A stretch of 64,000 nucleotides of DNA from Bradyrhizobium paxllaeri (lineage in GTDB: Bacteria > Pseudomonadota > Alphaproteobacteria > Rhizobiales > Xanthobacteraceae). The stretch spans positions 2,294,001-2,358,000 of the forward strand of contig NZ_CP042968.1 in NCBI RefSeq assembly GCF_001693515.2, in the 5' to 3' direction. The position numbers and the translations under genes were made by a program. A model generated the notes under the pieces. It saw only the letters and a program-made list of their open reading frames with translations, was not told the origin of the DNA and searched no databases. Below, one piece after another: positions 44,591-54,901 of the stretch. Each line of letters opens with the position of its first letter. Positions within the stretch are counted from its first letter, which is position 1.

Positions 44591-45127
44591 ATGACAGGCA
44601 AGAAGTCGCCGAACGGATCGCGTTCGGACCAGGAGGGAACACCGGAAGCGCGGCGCGGGCCGATGCGCGAATTCTCGCGTTCGCTGCCGATGTCGCTCTT
44701 ACGCGCGCGCGAGGCCGTGATGCGCCAGTTCCGTCCGTCCTTGCGCAACCACGGCCTGACCGAGCAGCAATGGCGGATCCTGCGCGCGCTGACGGCGGTG
44801 GATACCATCGAGGTGACGGAGCTCGCGCGCGTTGCGTTTCTGCTGGGGCCGAGCCTGTCGCGCATCCTGCGCGACCTCGAAGCGCGCGACCTGATCGAGC
44901 GCCGTGCCGCCAAGACGGATTTGCGCCGCGGCGAGGTGTCGATCTCTTCCAAGGGCTTGAAGCTGATCGAAGCGGTGGCGCCGACCTCGGAAGCGATCTA
45001 CGCCGAGATCACCCAGCGCTACGGCGCGCGCAAACTTGCTGAGCTGCAGGACATGCTGGGCGAACTGGAGCGCAGCCTTGCGGCGATGGAGGTTGCAGGT
45101 GAGGGGGACGCCGAAGCGGACGAGTAA
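44591..45127 (+). CDS. hpaR: MarR-family regulator, probable HpaR
   Basis: A 178-residue MarR repressor. The winged helix-turn-helix lies near residues 65-120 (EVTELARVAFLLGPSLSRILRDLEARDLIERRAAKTDLRR). The HpaR group carries the RPMREFSRSLPMSLL-like lead-in (PMREFSRSLPMSLLRARE here). It is divergent from hpaHFED and upstream of the Ldh/aldolase/dehydratase genes, so it likely represses one or both until a hydroxyphenylacetate-type inducer appears. The residues before the HTH are extended relative to E. coli HpaR. Confidence 0.87.
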   Translation: MTGKKSPNGSRSDQEGTPEARRGPMREFSRSLPMSLLRAREAVMRQFRPSLRNHGLTEQQWRILRALTAVDTIEVTELARVAFLLGPSLSRILRDLEARDLIERRAAKTDLRRGEVSISSKGLKLIEAVAPTSEAIYAEITQRYGARKLAELQDMLGELERSLAAMEVAGEGDAEADE

Positions 45128-45172
45128 TCACAAATTTGCATGAAGCTACCGAGCCGGTGCATAGCGGCCGGG

Positions 45173-45192
45173 CAAATGATTGCAATCATTTG
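45173..45192. promoter_or_regulatory. Perfect 20-base palindrome, candidate operator
   Basis: CAAATGATTGCAATCATTTG is a perfect palindrome, almost extending to 24 bases (GGC...GGC ends mismatch at one position). It lies 148 bases upstream of the Ldh-type dehydrogenase gene and 45 bases after hpaR. It looks like a dimeric repressor site controlling the dehydrogenase-aldolase-dehydratase genes. The cognate protein (HpaR or another) is unknown. Confidence 0.65.
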
Positions 45193-45340
45193 GCTAAATG
45201 CGATCGAGGCGAGTAGACATGCACGCGGTTTTTCGCTCAAAGTGCCGGCCAAGCCGGTCATGAAAACCGGCGCGGGAGTCGCGGGCCTGGCTGCTCAAGC
45301 GCAGGCTTCCGCCGTGCAAGGACAGGGCTGAAATCCGGAC

Positions 45341-46426
45341 ATGGTCACCATCAAAGTCAACAATCTGATCGATTTCGTCGCAGAGGTATTTTCCCATTCG
45401 GAATCCTCGCCCGAGGAAGCAAGGCGCATCGCCACCTACCTCACGACCGCCAATCTCACCGGCCATGACAGCCACGGCGTGATCCGGGTTCCCGTGTACA
45501 TCAGGTGGAAGAAGACCGGTAACGTCATTCCCAACCAGACCCCCGAGATCGTCGTCGATACGCCGTCGCTCGCCGTGGTCGACGGCAAGTTCGGCTATGG
45601 CCAGACCGTGACGCCGTTCGCGGTGCGGACCGGCATCGAAAAGTGCAAGAAGGCGGGGCTGTCGGCCATCGCGCTGCGCAATGCCGGGCATATCGGCCGC
45701 GTCGGCGACTGGGCCGAGATGGCCGCCGCCGAAGGGCTGGTATCGGTGCACTTCGTCAACGCCGCCGGCTCGCTTTTGGTCGCGCCGTTCGGCGGCGTCC
45801 AGAAGCGGCTGTCGACCGCGCCTTATTGCGTCGGCATTCCGCGCACGGGGCAGGACCCGATCGTGCTCGATTTCGCAACTTCCATCGTCGCCGAGGGCAA
45901 GGTGCTGGTCGCCAGCCGCGGCGGCAAGAAGCTTCCCACCGGCGCACTGGTCGATGCCGACGGCACGCTGAGCGAGGAGCCGTCCGTGCTCTATGGGCCC
46001 TACACTCCGGACGGGCCGCGCGACCACACCAAGGGGACCGGCGCGATCCGCGCCTTCGGCGAGCACAAGGGTTCGGGCCTAGCGTTCATCTGCGAACTGC
46101 TCGGCGGTGCGCTCACCGGCACCGGTGCCACCTCGGGTGGCCGGCAATTCGCCAACGGCATGCTCTCCTTCTATGTCGATCCCAAGGTGGTCGACACCGC
46201 CAACTTCTTCGACGGCGAAATCTCGCGCTATACCGACTTCATCCGCGAGACCAAGCCGATCGCCGGCGTCGAGTCCGTCCTGGTCCCGGGCGACCCGGAA
46301 CGGAAGACGCGCGCCGAGCGAACGAAGAACGGCGTGCCGCTGCCTGATGATACCTGGGCTGCGATCGTCAACACCGCCCGCGAGGTCGGCGTCAGCGAGG
46401 CCAGCATTCAGCGCGCGACCAGCTAA
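45341..46426 (+). CDS. Ldh-family (malate/L-lactate/ureidoglycolate-type) dehydrogenase
   Basis: A 361-residue NAD(P)-dependent dehydrogenase of the Ldh/Mdh type 2 fold. HDSHGVIRVPVYI near residue 43 carries the catalytic His, GHIGRVGDW near residue 116 follows, and DFATSIVAEGKV near residue 178 is the NADH loop. The family oxidises 2-hydroxy acids. The palindrome at 45173 precedes it. Gaps of 51 and 80 bases separate it from the aldolase gene and the aldolase gene from the UxaA-type gene, all on the same strand, which suggests a small operon for a hydroxy or sugar acid. Exact substrate unknown. Confidence 0.88.
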   Translation: MVTIKVNNLIDFVAEVFSHSESSPEEARRIATYLTTANLTGHDSHGVIRVPVYIRWKKTGNVIPNQTPEIVVDTPSLAVVDGKFGYGQTVTPFAVRTGIEKCKKAGLSAIALRNAGHIGRVGDWAEMAAAEGLVSVHFVNAAGSLLVAPFGGVQKRLSTAPYCVGIPRTGQDPIVLDFATSIVAEGKVLVASRGGKKLPTGALVDADGTLSEEPSVLYGPYTPDGPRDHTKGTGAIRAFGEHKGSGLAFICELLGGALTGTGATSGGRQFANGMLSFYVDPKVVDTANFFDGEISRYTDFIRETKPIAGVESVLVPGDPERKTRAERTKNGVPLPDDTWAAIVNTAREVGVSEASIQRATS

Positions 46427-46477
46427 TTCACCTCACAAACTCTAACAATCGTAACGATCACAAAGGGAAAGCGATCA

Positions 46478-47257
46478 ATGGCAACCAACAACGTCAAGAA
46501 AGTATGGGCCTCGGGCAAGGCCGTGGTGAACGCGTGGCTCGCGATCCCCTCCGGCTTCTCCGCCGAAGTGATCGCGCAATGCGGCTTCGACAGCGTCACT
46601 GTCGACATGCAGCACGGCGTGCAGGATTACCTCTCGATGGTTCAATGCTTCCAGGCGATGAACGGCCACCCGGTGACGCCGATGGTGCGCGTGCCCTGGA
46701 ACGAGCCTGGCATCATCGGCAAGGTGCTCGACGGCGGCGCCTATGGCGTGATCTGCCCGATGATCAACACCCCGCAGGAAGCCAAGGATCTCGTTCAGTT
46801 CGCCAAGTATCCGCCGAAGGGCACGCGCTCGAACGGCCCGATCCGCGCCGGCATGTATGGCTCGGCTGGCTCCTACCAGCAGACCGCGAACGACGAGATC
46901 GTGCTGCTGCCGATGATGGAGACCAAGACCGCGGTCGAGAACATGGAAGCGATCCTCGATGTCGAGGGCATCGACGGCGTCTATATCGGCCCGTCCGATC
47001 TCGGCTTCTCCTACGGCCTGGTGCCGAAGCTCGACCGCGATGAGCCGGAGATCCTGAAGATCTACGAGAAGATCATCAAGGAGTGCGGCAAGCGCGGCCT
47101 CAATCCGGGCATCCACTGCTCGGGCGCCGAGGGCGCCGTGCGCGCCATCAACATGGGCTTCAAGCTGGTGACGCTGTCGAACGAGGTCGGCCTGATGTCG
47201 ACCTACGCCAAGATGCAGGTGAACCAGACCCGCAAGGACTCCGCCGGCAAGGCGTAA
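46478..47257 (+). CDS. HpcH/HpaI-family aldolase
   Basis: A 259-residue class II aldolase of the HpcH/HpaI family. Arg in MVRVPWNEPG near residue 68, YPPKGTRSNG near residue 107, the metal Glu in MMETKTA near residue 149 and the metal Asp in GPSDLG near residue 174 match the family. In hpa clusters HpaI cleaves 4-hydroxy-2-oxoheptanedioate to pyruvate and succinate semialdehyde, which is the expected last step here. However, its direct neighbours (an Ldh-type dehydrogenase and a UxaA-type dehydratase) also fit a sugar-acid aldolase like GarL. The hpaI name is withheld. Start follows AAAGGGAAAGCGATCA. Confidence 0.87.
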   Translation: MATNNVKKVWASGKAVVNAWLAIPSGFSAEVIAQCGFDSVTVDMQHGVQDYLSMVQCFQAMNGHPVTPMVRVPWNEPGIIGKVLDGGAYGVICPMINTPQEAKDLVQFAKYPPKGTRSNGPIRAGMYGSAGSYQQTANDEIVLLPMMETKTAVENMEAILDVEGIDGVYIGPSDLGFSYGLVPKLDRDEPEILKIYEKIIKECGKRGLNPGIHCSGAEGAVRAINMGFKLVTLSNEVGLMSTYAKMQVNQTRKDSAGKA

Positions 47258-47337
47258 GACCTGAAGACACGAATAGGGAGCGGCGAGTAGGGGATCAATC
47301 CGCTACTCGCTGCTCACAACCCTGAGGAGGTACCCAA

Positions 47338-48861
47338 ATGATCCCGGCACCCGTGATCCGCCTGCACCCTGACGATGGCGTGCTGATCGCGCGCGCGAGC
47401 CTGCCGCCGGGCATGGTGGTCGCGGACGGCGTCACCACGGTCGAGCGGATTCCGGCGGGCCACAAGGTCGCCATCCGGCCGATCGCCGTGGGCGAGCCGG
47501 TGCGTCGCTACGGCCAGATCATCGGCTTTGCCACCGCGCCGATCGCGCCGGGCCAGCACGTGCACACGCAAAACTGCGGCATGGGGGATTTTTCCAAGGA
47601 CTATGCCTATGGCGTCGACGTCAAGCCGATGCCGAACTTCGATCTGCCCGCGACCTTCGACGGCATCCGCCGCGCCGACGGCCGCGTGGCGACGCGCAAT
47701 TATATCGGCATCCTGACCTCGGTGAACTGCAGCGCCCATGTCGCCGGCATCGTCGCCGACATGTTCAAGAAGAATCCCTTTACCGGCGATAATCCGCTGG
47801 CCGACTATCCGAACGTCGACGGCGTGGTGGCGCTGACCCACAAGACCGGCTGCGGCATGACGCAGAACGAGCCGCTGGCGCTGCTTCGCCGCACGCTCGG
47901 CGGTTATGCGCGGCACGCGAATTTCTCCCATGTGGTCGTGCTCGGGCTTGGCTGCGAGGTCAACCAGATCGGCGGGCTGATGGAGGAGCAGAAGCTCGCC
48001 GGACGCCTGCGCGCGATGGACATCCAGGAAGTCGGCGGCACCCGCAAGACGGTGGAAGCCGGCGTCGCCTTCGTGAAGGAGGCATTAACGGACGCAAACA
48101 AGGTGAAGCGCGAGCCCGTACCGGCGAGCGAATTGACGGTCGCCCTGCAATGCGGCGGCTCCGACGGCTATTCCGGCGTCTCCGCCAATCCAGCACTGGG
48201 CGCGGCGAGCGATCTGCTGGTTGCCCACGGCGGCACCGTGATCCTCTCGGAGACGCCTGAAACCTACGGCGCCGAGCACCTCCTGACGCGCCGCGCGGTC
48301 AGCCGCGAGGTCGGCGAAAAGCTCGTCGGCCTGATGCGCTGGTGGGAGGAATACACCCAGCGCGAAGGCGCCGAGATGAACGCCAATCCGAGCCCCGGCA
48401 ACAAGGCCGGCGGCCTCACCACTATCTTGGAGAAGTCACTGGGCGCGATGGCCAAGGCCGGCAGCACCAACCTGGTCGACGTGCTCAATTACGCCGAGCC
48501 CATCACCAAGAAGGGCTTTGTCTTCATGGATACGCCCGGCTACGACCCGGTCGCGGCGACCGGGCAGGTAGCCGGCGGCGCCAACATGGTCTGCTTCACC
48601 ACCGGACGCGGCAGCGTGTTCGGCTGCAAGCCCGCGCCCTCGATCAAGCTCGCCACCAACACGCCGATGTACAAGCGCATGGAAGACGACATGGACGTCA
48701 ATTGCGGCACCATCCTCGACGGCGAGGAAACCGTGCAGCAATGCGGCCAGCGCATCTTCGAGCTGATGCTGAAAACGGCATCGGGACAGCCGACCAAGAG
48801 CGAGAGCTTTGACTTTGGCAGCGCCGAGTTCGCGCCGTGGGTGATCGGGGCGACGATGTGA
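47338..48861 (+). CDS. UxaA/GarD-family acid-sugar dehydratase
   Basis: A 507-residue enzyme of the altronate/galactarate dehydratase family. An N-terminal SAF domain (IRLHPDDGVLIARASLPPG, residues 1-90) precedes the dehydratase core, which has GVVALTHKTGCGMT near residue 160, SDGYSGVSANPALGAASD near residue 275 and FMDTPGYDPVAATGQVAGG near residue 395. The family uses a metal to dehydrate aldaric or aldonic acids to 2-keto-3-deoxy acids. Together with the aldolase and Ldh genes it would complete a short route from a sugar acid to central metabolites. Start ATG follows GAGGAGGTACCCAA. Confidence 0.9.
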   Translation: MIPAPVIRLHPDDGVLIARASLPPGMVVADGVTTVERIPAGHKVAIRPIAVGEPVRRYGQIIGFATAPIAPGQHVHTQNCGMGDFSKDYAYGVDVKPMPNFDLPATFDGIRRADGRVATRNYIGILTSVNCSAHVAGIVADMFKKNPFTGDNPLADYPNVDGVVALTHKTGCGMTQNEPLALLRRTLGGYARHANFSHVVVLGLGCEVNQIGGLMEEQKLAGRLRAMDIQEVGGTRKTVEAGVAFVKEALTDANKVKREPVPASELTVALQCGGSDGYSGVSANPALGAASDLLVAHGGTVILSETPETYGAEHLLTRRAVSREVGEKLVGLMRWWEEYTQREGAEMNANPSPGNKAGGLTTILEKSLGAMAKAGSTNLVDVLNYAEPITKKGFVFMDTPGYDPVAATGQVAGGANMVCFTTGRGSVFGCKPAPSIKLATNTPMYKRMEDDMDVNCGTILDGEETVQQCGQRIFELMLKTASGQPTKSESFDFGSAEFAPWVIGATM

Positions 48862-48878
48862 GTCTGCAATACTCTGGC

Positions 48879-48996
48879 GTCGTCCCTGCGAACGCAGGGA
48901 CCCATAGCCACCGGCCTTCGTTGTTGCGGAAGGCGTCTACCGAACTGCCTCGTCGATAGATCACGCGGTATGGGTCCCTGCGTTCGCAGGGACGAC
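48879..48996. repeat. Intergenic inverted repeat family D
   Basis: GTCGTCCCTGCGAACGCAGGG to CCCTGCGTTCGCAGGGACGAC. The sister copy is at 23935. It follows the UxaA gene and may terminate it. Confidence 0.85.
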
Positions 48997-49098
48997 AGCG
49001 AGGCCGCACTCCCCATAGGCACCCCGTGCCCGTTGTTAATGCTTGATCCCACCCGGAACCGGTGTTCTGCTTAAAAAAGCCGCTGGAGTTTCCGGTCC

Positions 49099-52000
49099 GT
49101 GTCGATCTTCGTCGCACTTCATCACGTCACGCACTACAAATACGACCGACCGATCGATCTCGGCCCGCAAACCGTTCGCCTGCGCCCGGCGCCGCATACG
49201 CGCACGCCGATCCTGAGCTATTCGCTCAAGGTCACGCCATCCAATCATTTCGTGAACTGGCAGCAGGATCCGCAGGGCAACTGGCTGGCGCGCTTCGTGT
49301 TTCCGGAGAAGGCGTCCGAGTTGAAAATCGAAGTCGACTTCACCGCGCAGATGACGGTGGTCAATCCCTTCGACTTCTTCGTCGAGCCTTACGCCAACGC
49401 CTTCCCGTTCCAATACCCCAACGATCTCAAGACCGAGCTTGCGCCGTATCTCGCCACGTCAGAGCAGGGGCCGCTGTTCGCAGCTTACTTGAAGGAGATT
49501 CCGCGCGAGGCCGACAGTTCTGTCAATTTTCTGGTCGAACTCAACGCGCAGCTTGCGAAGAAGATCAAGTATCTCATCCGGATGGAGCCGGGGATTCAGA
49601 CGCCGGAGGAGACGCTGGCGCGCGGCTCCGGATCGTGCCGCGACTCGGCGTGGCTGCTGATCCAGGCCTTGCGGCATCTCGGCCTCGCCGCACGTTTTGT
49701 CTCCGGCTATCTCATGCAGTTGCGTCCTGACATCGATCCGGTCGAGGGGCCGCGCGAGGTCGAAAGCGATTTCACCGATCTGCACGCTTGGGCCGAGGCC
49801 TATCTGCCCGGTGCGGGCTGGATCGGGTTCGACGTCACCTCGGGCATGCTGACGGGCGAGGGGCATATCCCCGTCGCCGCCACGCCGCATTATCGTTCCG
49901 CCGCGCCGGTCTCGGGCAGCGCTGGTTTTGCCGAGGTCGATTTCGGTTTCGAGATGAGCGTCAAGCGCATCCGCGAGGCACCGCGGATCACGCGGCCGTT
50001 CTCGGATGAATCCTGGGCGCGTCTCGATGCGCTGGGCGAGCAGGTCGATGCCGATCTCAGAGCTGACGACGTGCGCCTGACCATGGGCGGCGAGCCGACC
50101 TTCGTTTCCATCGACGACCTGGAATCGCCGGAATGGAATATCGCCGCCATCGGCCCGACCAAGCAGGCGCTGGCGGACGAACTGATCCGCAAATTGCGCG
50201 CACGTTTTGCGCCGGGCGGATTGCTGCATTACGGGCAGGGCAAATGGTACCCGGGCGAAAGCCTGCCGCGCTGGGCGTTCGGCCTCTATTGGCGCAAGGA
50301 CGGCGTGCCGATCTGGAAGAATGGCGACCTCATTGCTGCTATCGACAGCCCGCGCAAGGCAGTAATCGAAGACGCTCAACAATTCATGGAGCGCACCGCG
50401 AAGCGTCTCGGCGTCGATATTGCGTACGTGATGCCGGCCTATGAAGATCCTGTGCACTGGCTGCAGAAGGAAGCCGCGCTTCCGGTAAATGTCGATCCCG
50501 CCGACCCTAAACTCAGCGATCCCGAGGAACGATCCCGCATGGCGCGGGTGTTCGATGAAGGGCTCAACAAGGCCAGAGGGTTCGTGCTGCCGATTCAGCA
50601 CGCGGACACCGACGGTTCAGGCTGGATGAGCGAGTGCTGGCAGCTTCGGCGCAGCCATCTGTTCCTGATCCCGGGCGACTCTCCGCTCGGGCTACGGCTG
50701 CCGATGGCGTCGCTGCCGCATGTCGAGCCGGAAGAATATCCCTACATCGTCGAGCAGGATCCGATGGAGCCCCGGCTCGAACTTGCGGCCGAGGAGGACG
50801 CGGTGGCGGATGGCGTGCCCTCGCGGCTGGCGCAGAAGCCGAAGCAGCCCAAGCCGGTGCGCACGGCAACATCAGTCGAAATCCGCGACGGCGTATTGTG
50901 CGTCTTCATGCCGCCGGTCGAGAGAGTGGAGGACTATCTCGAACTGATCGCAGCGGTGGAGGCGACCGCCGAGGAGATGCAGATCCCGGTTCATGTCGAG
51001 GGCTATGGGCCGCCTTACGATCCGCGCATCGAGGTCATCAAGGTGACGCCCGATCCCGGCGTGATCGAGATCAACGTCCAACCGGCACAGAGCTGGCGCG
51101 AGGCGGTCGATATCACCTTCGGCCTGTACGAAGACGCCGCAAAGGTGCGCCTCGGCGCCAACCGCTTTCTGGTCGACGGCCGCCACACCGGCACCGGCGG
51201 CGGCAACCATGTCGTGGTCGGCGGCAGCACGCCGGAAGCCTCGCCGTTCCTGCGCCGCCCGGATTTGCTGAAAAGCCTCGTCTTGTACTGGCAGCGCCAT
51301 CCGTCGCTGTCCTACCTGTTCTCCGGCATGTTCATCGGCCCGACCAGCCAGGCGCCGCGCATCGACGAGGCTCGGCATGATGGGCTCTATGAGCTGGAGA
51401 TCGCGCTCTCGCATGTGCCGCCGCCGGATGTGGAGGCCCCGCTATGGCTGGTCGATCGCCTGTTCCGGCATATCCTCGTCGACATCACCGGCAATACCCA
51501 CCGCGCCGAAATCTGCATCGACAAACTCTATTCGCCCGATGGCTCGACCGGCCGCCTCGGGCTGGTCGAATTCCGCGCGCTCGAAATGCCGCCGGACCCG
51601 CGGATGTCGCTGGCGCAGCAGCTTCTGATCCGCGCGCTGATCGCAAAGCTCTGGCGCGAACCCCAACAAGGCAAGTTCGTGCGTTGGGGCACCGCGCTGC
51701 ATGATCGCTTCATGCTGCCGCATTTCCTCTGGGAGGATTTTCTCGGCGTGCTCGATGAGCTCAGGCTGTCAGGCTACGAGTTTTCGCCGGAATGGTATTC
51801 GGCCCAGCTCGAATTTCGGTTTCCGGTGTTCGGCCGCGTCCATCATGGCGGCGTCGCGCTGGAATTGCGGCAGGCGCTGGAGCCATGGCATGTGCTGGGT
51901 GAGGAGGGCTCGGCCGGCGGCACGGTGCGCTATGTCGATTCCTCGGTGGAACGCCTGCAGGTCAAGGCGACAGGATTTGTCGAGGGCCGCCATGTCGTGA

Positions 52001-52368
52001 CCTGCAACGGCCGGCGGATGCCGATGACGCCAACCGGCCGCGCCAGCGAGGCGGTTGCTGCCGTCCGCTTCAAGGCCTGGCAGCCGGCCTCGGGGCTGCA
52101 CCCGACCATTCCGGTGCACGCACCGCTGACATTTGACTTGATTGATAGCTGGAACGGCCGCTCGCTCGGTGGCTGCGTCTACCACGTCGCCCATCCCGGC
52201 GGCCGCAACTACGACACCAAGCCGGTTAATTCCTACGAGGCGGAGGCGCGGCGGCTAGCCCGGTTTCAGGATCACGGCCACACCCCGGGCAAAATCGAGC
52301 CGCCGCCCGAGGAACGCACCATTGAATTCCCTTTGACACTCGACTTGAGGACGCCGCTCCTGATCTAA
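49099..52368 (+). CDS. Transglutaminase-like protein fused to DUF2126
   Basis: A 1089-residue protein. Residues 1-90 are the bacterial transglutaminase N-terminal region ([18 protein letters not shown]). The transglutaminase core has Cys180 ([10 protein letters not shown]), His229 (LHAWAEAY) and Asp245 (GFDVTSG). Residues about 300-1089 are DUF2126 (starting near [14 protein letters not shown]). The start codon is GTG with GGAG upstream. It is followed by a circularly permuted ATP-grasp/alpha-E protein and a second transglutaminase, with a 22-base gap and a 4-base overlap. Comparative genomics links this set to predicted peptide ligation and processing, but no biochemistry is known. The product is expected to be cytosolic, with no signal peptide. 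Confidence 0.9.
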   Translation: MSIFVALHHVTHYKYDRPIDLGPQTVRLRPAPHTRTPILSYSLKVTPSNHFVNWQQDPQGNWLARFVFPEKASELKIEVDFTAQMTVVNPFDFFVEPYANAFPFQYPNDLKTELAPYLATSEQGPLFAAYLKEIPREADSSVNFLVELNAQLAKKIKYLIRMEPGIQTPEETLARGSGSCRDSAWLLIQALRHLGLAARFVSGYLMQLRPDIDPVEGPREVESDFTDLHAWAEAYLPGAGWIGFDVTSGMLTGEGHIPVAATPHYRSAAPVSGSAGFAEVDFGFEMSVKRIREAPRITRPFSDESWARLDALGEQVDADLRADDVRLTMGGEPTFVSIDDLESPEWNIAAIGPTKQALADELIRKLRARFAPGGLLHYGQGKWYPGESLPRWAFGLYWRKDGVPIWKNGDLIAAIDSPRKAVIEDAQQFMERTAKRLGVDIAYVMPAYEDPVHWLQKEAALPVNVDPADPKLSDPEERSRMARVFDEGLNKARGFVLPIQHADTDGSGWMSECWQLRRSHLFLIPGDSPLGLRLPMASLPHVEPEEYPYIVEQDPMEPRLELAAEEDAVADGVPSRLAQKPKQPKPVRTATSVEIRDGVLCVFMPPVERVEDYLELIAAVEATAEEMQIPVHVEGYGPPYDPRIEVIKVTPDPGVIEINVQPAQSWREAVDITFGLYEDAAKVRLGANRFLVDGRHTGTGGGNHVVVGGSTPEASPFLRRPDLLKSLVLYWQRHPSLSYLFSGMFIGPTSQAPRIDEARHDGLYELEIALSHVPPPDVEAPLWLVDRLFRHILVDITGNTHRAEICIDKLYSPDGSTGRLGLVEFRALEMPPDPRMSLAQQLLIRALIAKLWREPQQGKFVRWGTALHDRFMLPHFLWEDFLGVLDELRLSGYEFSPEWYSAQLEFRFPVFGRVHHGGVALELRQALEPWHVLGEEGSAGGTVRYVDSSVERLQVKATGFVEGRHVVTCNGRRMPMTPTGRASEAVAAVRFKAWQPASGLHPTIPVHAPLTFDLIDSWNGRSLGGCVYHVAHPGGRNYDTKPVNSYEAEARRLARFQDHGHTPGKIEPPPEERTIEFPLTLDLRTPLLI

Positions 52369-52390
52369 TCGGCAGTCTCGGGGAATCGGA

Positions 52391-54901
52391 ATGTCAGGCC
52401 AGGGCAACAACCAGGACAGCAAGGCCCGTCCGGGCCAGCGCCGGATGGCGCAGTGGACGCGCGACTATGCGCGCCTGCCCGGAATCCCTGACGAATATAT
52501 CGGGCCAGATGGCGCGCCCCGCGCGGCCTGGGCCCGCTTCTTCGATGCCTTTGCGGCGCTTTCGCCCGTCGATATCGAGCGGCGTTTCGCCTCCGCCGAC
52601 CGGCATCTGCGCGAGGCCGGCGTCACCTACCGCGCGCCCGGTGAGACCGCCGACCGGCTGTGGCCGCTCAGCCATCTGCCGCTGATCATCGACGAGGCCG
52701 ACTGGCAGCAACTGACCACGGGCATCGCACAGCGCGCGCAGTTGTTCGAAATGATCCTGCGCGATCTCTATGGCGAGGGCCGGCTGGTCACCGAGGGGGC
52801 GGTGCCGGCGGCCGCGATTGCCGGCAGCAACGAATATCTGCGCGCCGTCTGCGGCGTCAAACCGCCCGGCGGACGTCATCTCCATTTCTATGCCGCCGAT
52901 GTCGGCCGCGGCCCCGATGGCCGCTGGTGGGTGTTGAACGACCGCACGCAGGCGCCGTCGGGCGCGGGCTACGCACTGGAAAACCGTCTGGTGCTCTCGC
53001 GCGTCTTTTCCAATCTCTACAAGTCGATGAACGTCGAGCGTGTCGCCCCGTTCTTCGAGGCGTTCCGCGACTCGCTTCGCGCCAGCGCCGACCGCGACGA
53101 GCCGCGCATCGGCCTGCTGACGCCGGGCGCCTTCAGCGAAACCTATTTCGAGCACGCGACGCTGGCGCGCTATCTCGGATTCCTGCTGGTCGAGGGCGAC
53201 GATCTCGCCGTCAGCGGCGACCGCATCCATATCCGCACCGTCGCGGGGCTGAAGCGGCTCGACGTGCTGCTGCGGCGGGTCGATTCCAATTTCCTCGATC
53301 CGCTCGAACTCGATGCCTCCTCGCAGCTCGGCGTGCCGGGCCTGATCGACGTCGTGCGCAAGAGCGGCGTGGTGGTCGCCAACATGCCGGGATCGGGCGT
53401 GCTGGAGGCGAGGGCGCTGCTCGGCTTCCTGCCCAGCCTGTGCCGGCGTCTGCTCGGCGAGACCTTGATCATGCCGCACGTCGCGACCTGGTGGTGCGGC
53501 CAGAAATCCGCGCGCGAGGAGGTGCTGTCGCGGCTCGAGGATTTCGCGATCGAGGGCGCCTATGGCCGGGCTGTTCCGGGCTTTTCCAGCCATGGGCCCG
53601 TGCTTGCCGGCGAATTGTCACCATCCGAGCGCGACCGGCTCCGGCAGGCGATCACCGACCGCGGCATCGACTACGTCGGCCAGGAGCTGGTGCGGCTGTC
53701 GACGACGCCGGTGTGGGAGCAGGGGCGGATCACGCCGCGCCCGTTCGTGCTCCGGGTATTTGCCGCGGCCACGCCGCAAGGCTGGACCATATTGCCCGGC
53801 GGCTTCTGCCGGATCGCCGACCAACCCGATGCCCGCGCGGTGTCGATGGGGGACGGCGCGCGCGCGGCTGATGTCTGGGTGGTTTCCGACAAGGCGGTCT
53901 CGACGTCGACGCTGCTGCCCGCCGCCGAAACCGTGCGAATCAGGCGGATCGCCGGCGTGGTGCCGAGCCGCGCCGCGGACAATCTGTTCTGGCTCGGCCG
54001 CTATCTCGAACGCGCCGAGGCGACGCTGCGGTTGATCCGTGCGCTCGGCACCTCGACGCGCGATCCGGCCAACGGCGCGCCAACCGCGCTGCATTCGGTC
54101 GAGCGCATCCAGCGCATTTTGGTCACGTGGGGCGCGACCTCCCAGGCGACGCGGACCAACCCGGCGCGGGTCATCGCCGAGGCGCTGCAGAGCGAGGAGA
54201 AGTTCGGCTCGGCGTTGTCCCTGGTGCGATCGGTACAACGCACCGCGAGCTCGTTGCGCGAGCGGCTCTCGCCCGACGCCTGGCAGATCATCACCGAGAT
54301 GGTGGAGCGCCTTGCGCTGCAGGTCGACGACGACGACAGCGTCGTCAGCGCCGCCGAACTGACGCTGCAGGAGCTGGCGAGCCTTGCCGGCCTCGCACAG
54401 GAGAACATGAACCGCGCCGCCGGCTGGCGCTTCCTCGACATGGGCCGCCGCGCCGAGCGCGCCATCAACACGGTGCGGTTTGCGCGGCAGTTTGCCTATG
54501 ACGAGGCGGGCGAGGATGACCTCGACGCACTGCTGACGCTGGTGGATTGCCAGATCACCTACCGCTCGCGTTATCTGGTCGGCCCCGCGCTGGCGCCGGT
54601 GCGGGATCTCGCGGTTCTCGATCCCTATAATCCGCGATCGGTCGCGTTTCAGGTGGCGACGCTGAATGATCATATCGCAGCCCTGCCGAGCCTGAAGGAA
54701 TACGGTCTGATCGAGCGGCCGCAACGGTTGGCCGTGGCCTTGCAGGCGACGCTGACGACGGCCGAGGCCGCAACGCTCGACGTCACGACCCTGTTCGCGC
54801 TCGAACAGTCTTTGCTCAACCTCGCCGACGCGATCGGTCAGCATTATTTCCCGCACGGACCGCATGCGAGCCGGCCGGAGAAGCTGACGGGCCTCGCGTG
54901 A
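52391..54901 (+). CDS. Circularly permuted ATP-grasp fused to alpha-E domain
   Basis: An 836-residue fusion. Residues about 85-490 are the circularly permuted ATP-grasp (DUF404/DUF407) with GRHLHFYAADVGRGPDGRWW, WVLNDRTQAPSGAGYALEN and a C-terminal ATP-grasp lobe ending near RIRRIAGVVPSR. Residues about 515-830 form the alpha-E helical domain (AADNLFWLGRYLERAEATLR). ATP-grasp ligases join carboxylates to amines with ATP, so peptide or amide bond formation is predicted. In many genomes the two halves are separate genes; here they are one chain. It lies between two transglutaminase genes. Confidence 0.9.
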   Translation: MSGQGNNQDSKARPGQRRMAQWTRDYARLPGIPDEYIGPDGAPRAAWARFFDAFAALSPVDIERRFASADRHLREAGVTYRAPGETADRLWPLSHLPLIIDEADWQQLTTGIAQRAQLFEMILRDLYGEGRLVTEGAVPAAAIAGSNEYLRAVCGVKPPGGRHLHFYAADVGRGPDGRWWVLNDRTQAPSGAGYALENRLVLSRVFSNLYKSMNVERVAPFFEAFRDSLRASADRDEPRIGLLTPGAFSETYFEHATLARYLGFLLVEGDDLAVSGDRIHIRTVAGLKRLDVLLRRVDSNFLDPLELDASSQLGVPGLIDVVRKSGVVVANMPGSGVLEARALLGFLPSLCRRLLGETLIMPHVATWWCGQKSAREEVLSRLEDFAIEGAYGRAVPGFSSHGPVLAGELSPSERDRLRQAITDRGIDYVGQELVRLSTTPVWEQGRITPRPFVLRVFAAATPQGWTILPGGFCRIADQPDARAVSMGDGARAADVWVVSDKAVSTSTLLPAAETVRIRRIAGVVPSRAADNLFWLGRYLERAEATLRLIRALGTSTRDPANGAPTALHSVERIQRILVTWGATSQATRTNPARVIAEALQSEEKFGSALSLVRSVQRTASSLRERLSPDAWQIITEMVERLALQVDDDDSVVSAAELTLQELASLAGLAQENMNRAAGWRFLDMGRRAERAINTVRFARQFAYDEAGEDDLDALLTLVDCQITYRSRYLVGPALAPVRDLAVLDPYNPRSVAFQVATLNDHIAALPSLKEYGLIERPQRLAVALQATLTTAEAATLDVTTLFALEQSLLNLADAIGQHYFPHGPHASRPEKLTGLA

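Noticed and set aside
14131..48996. Repeats as a CRISPR array
   Set aside because: Copies are dispersed, 80-180 bases long and palindromic, with no regular spacers and no cas genes.
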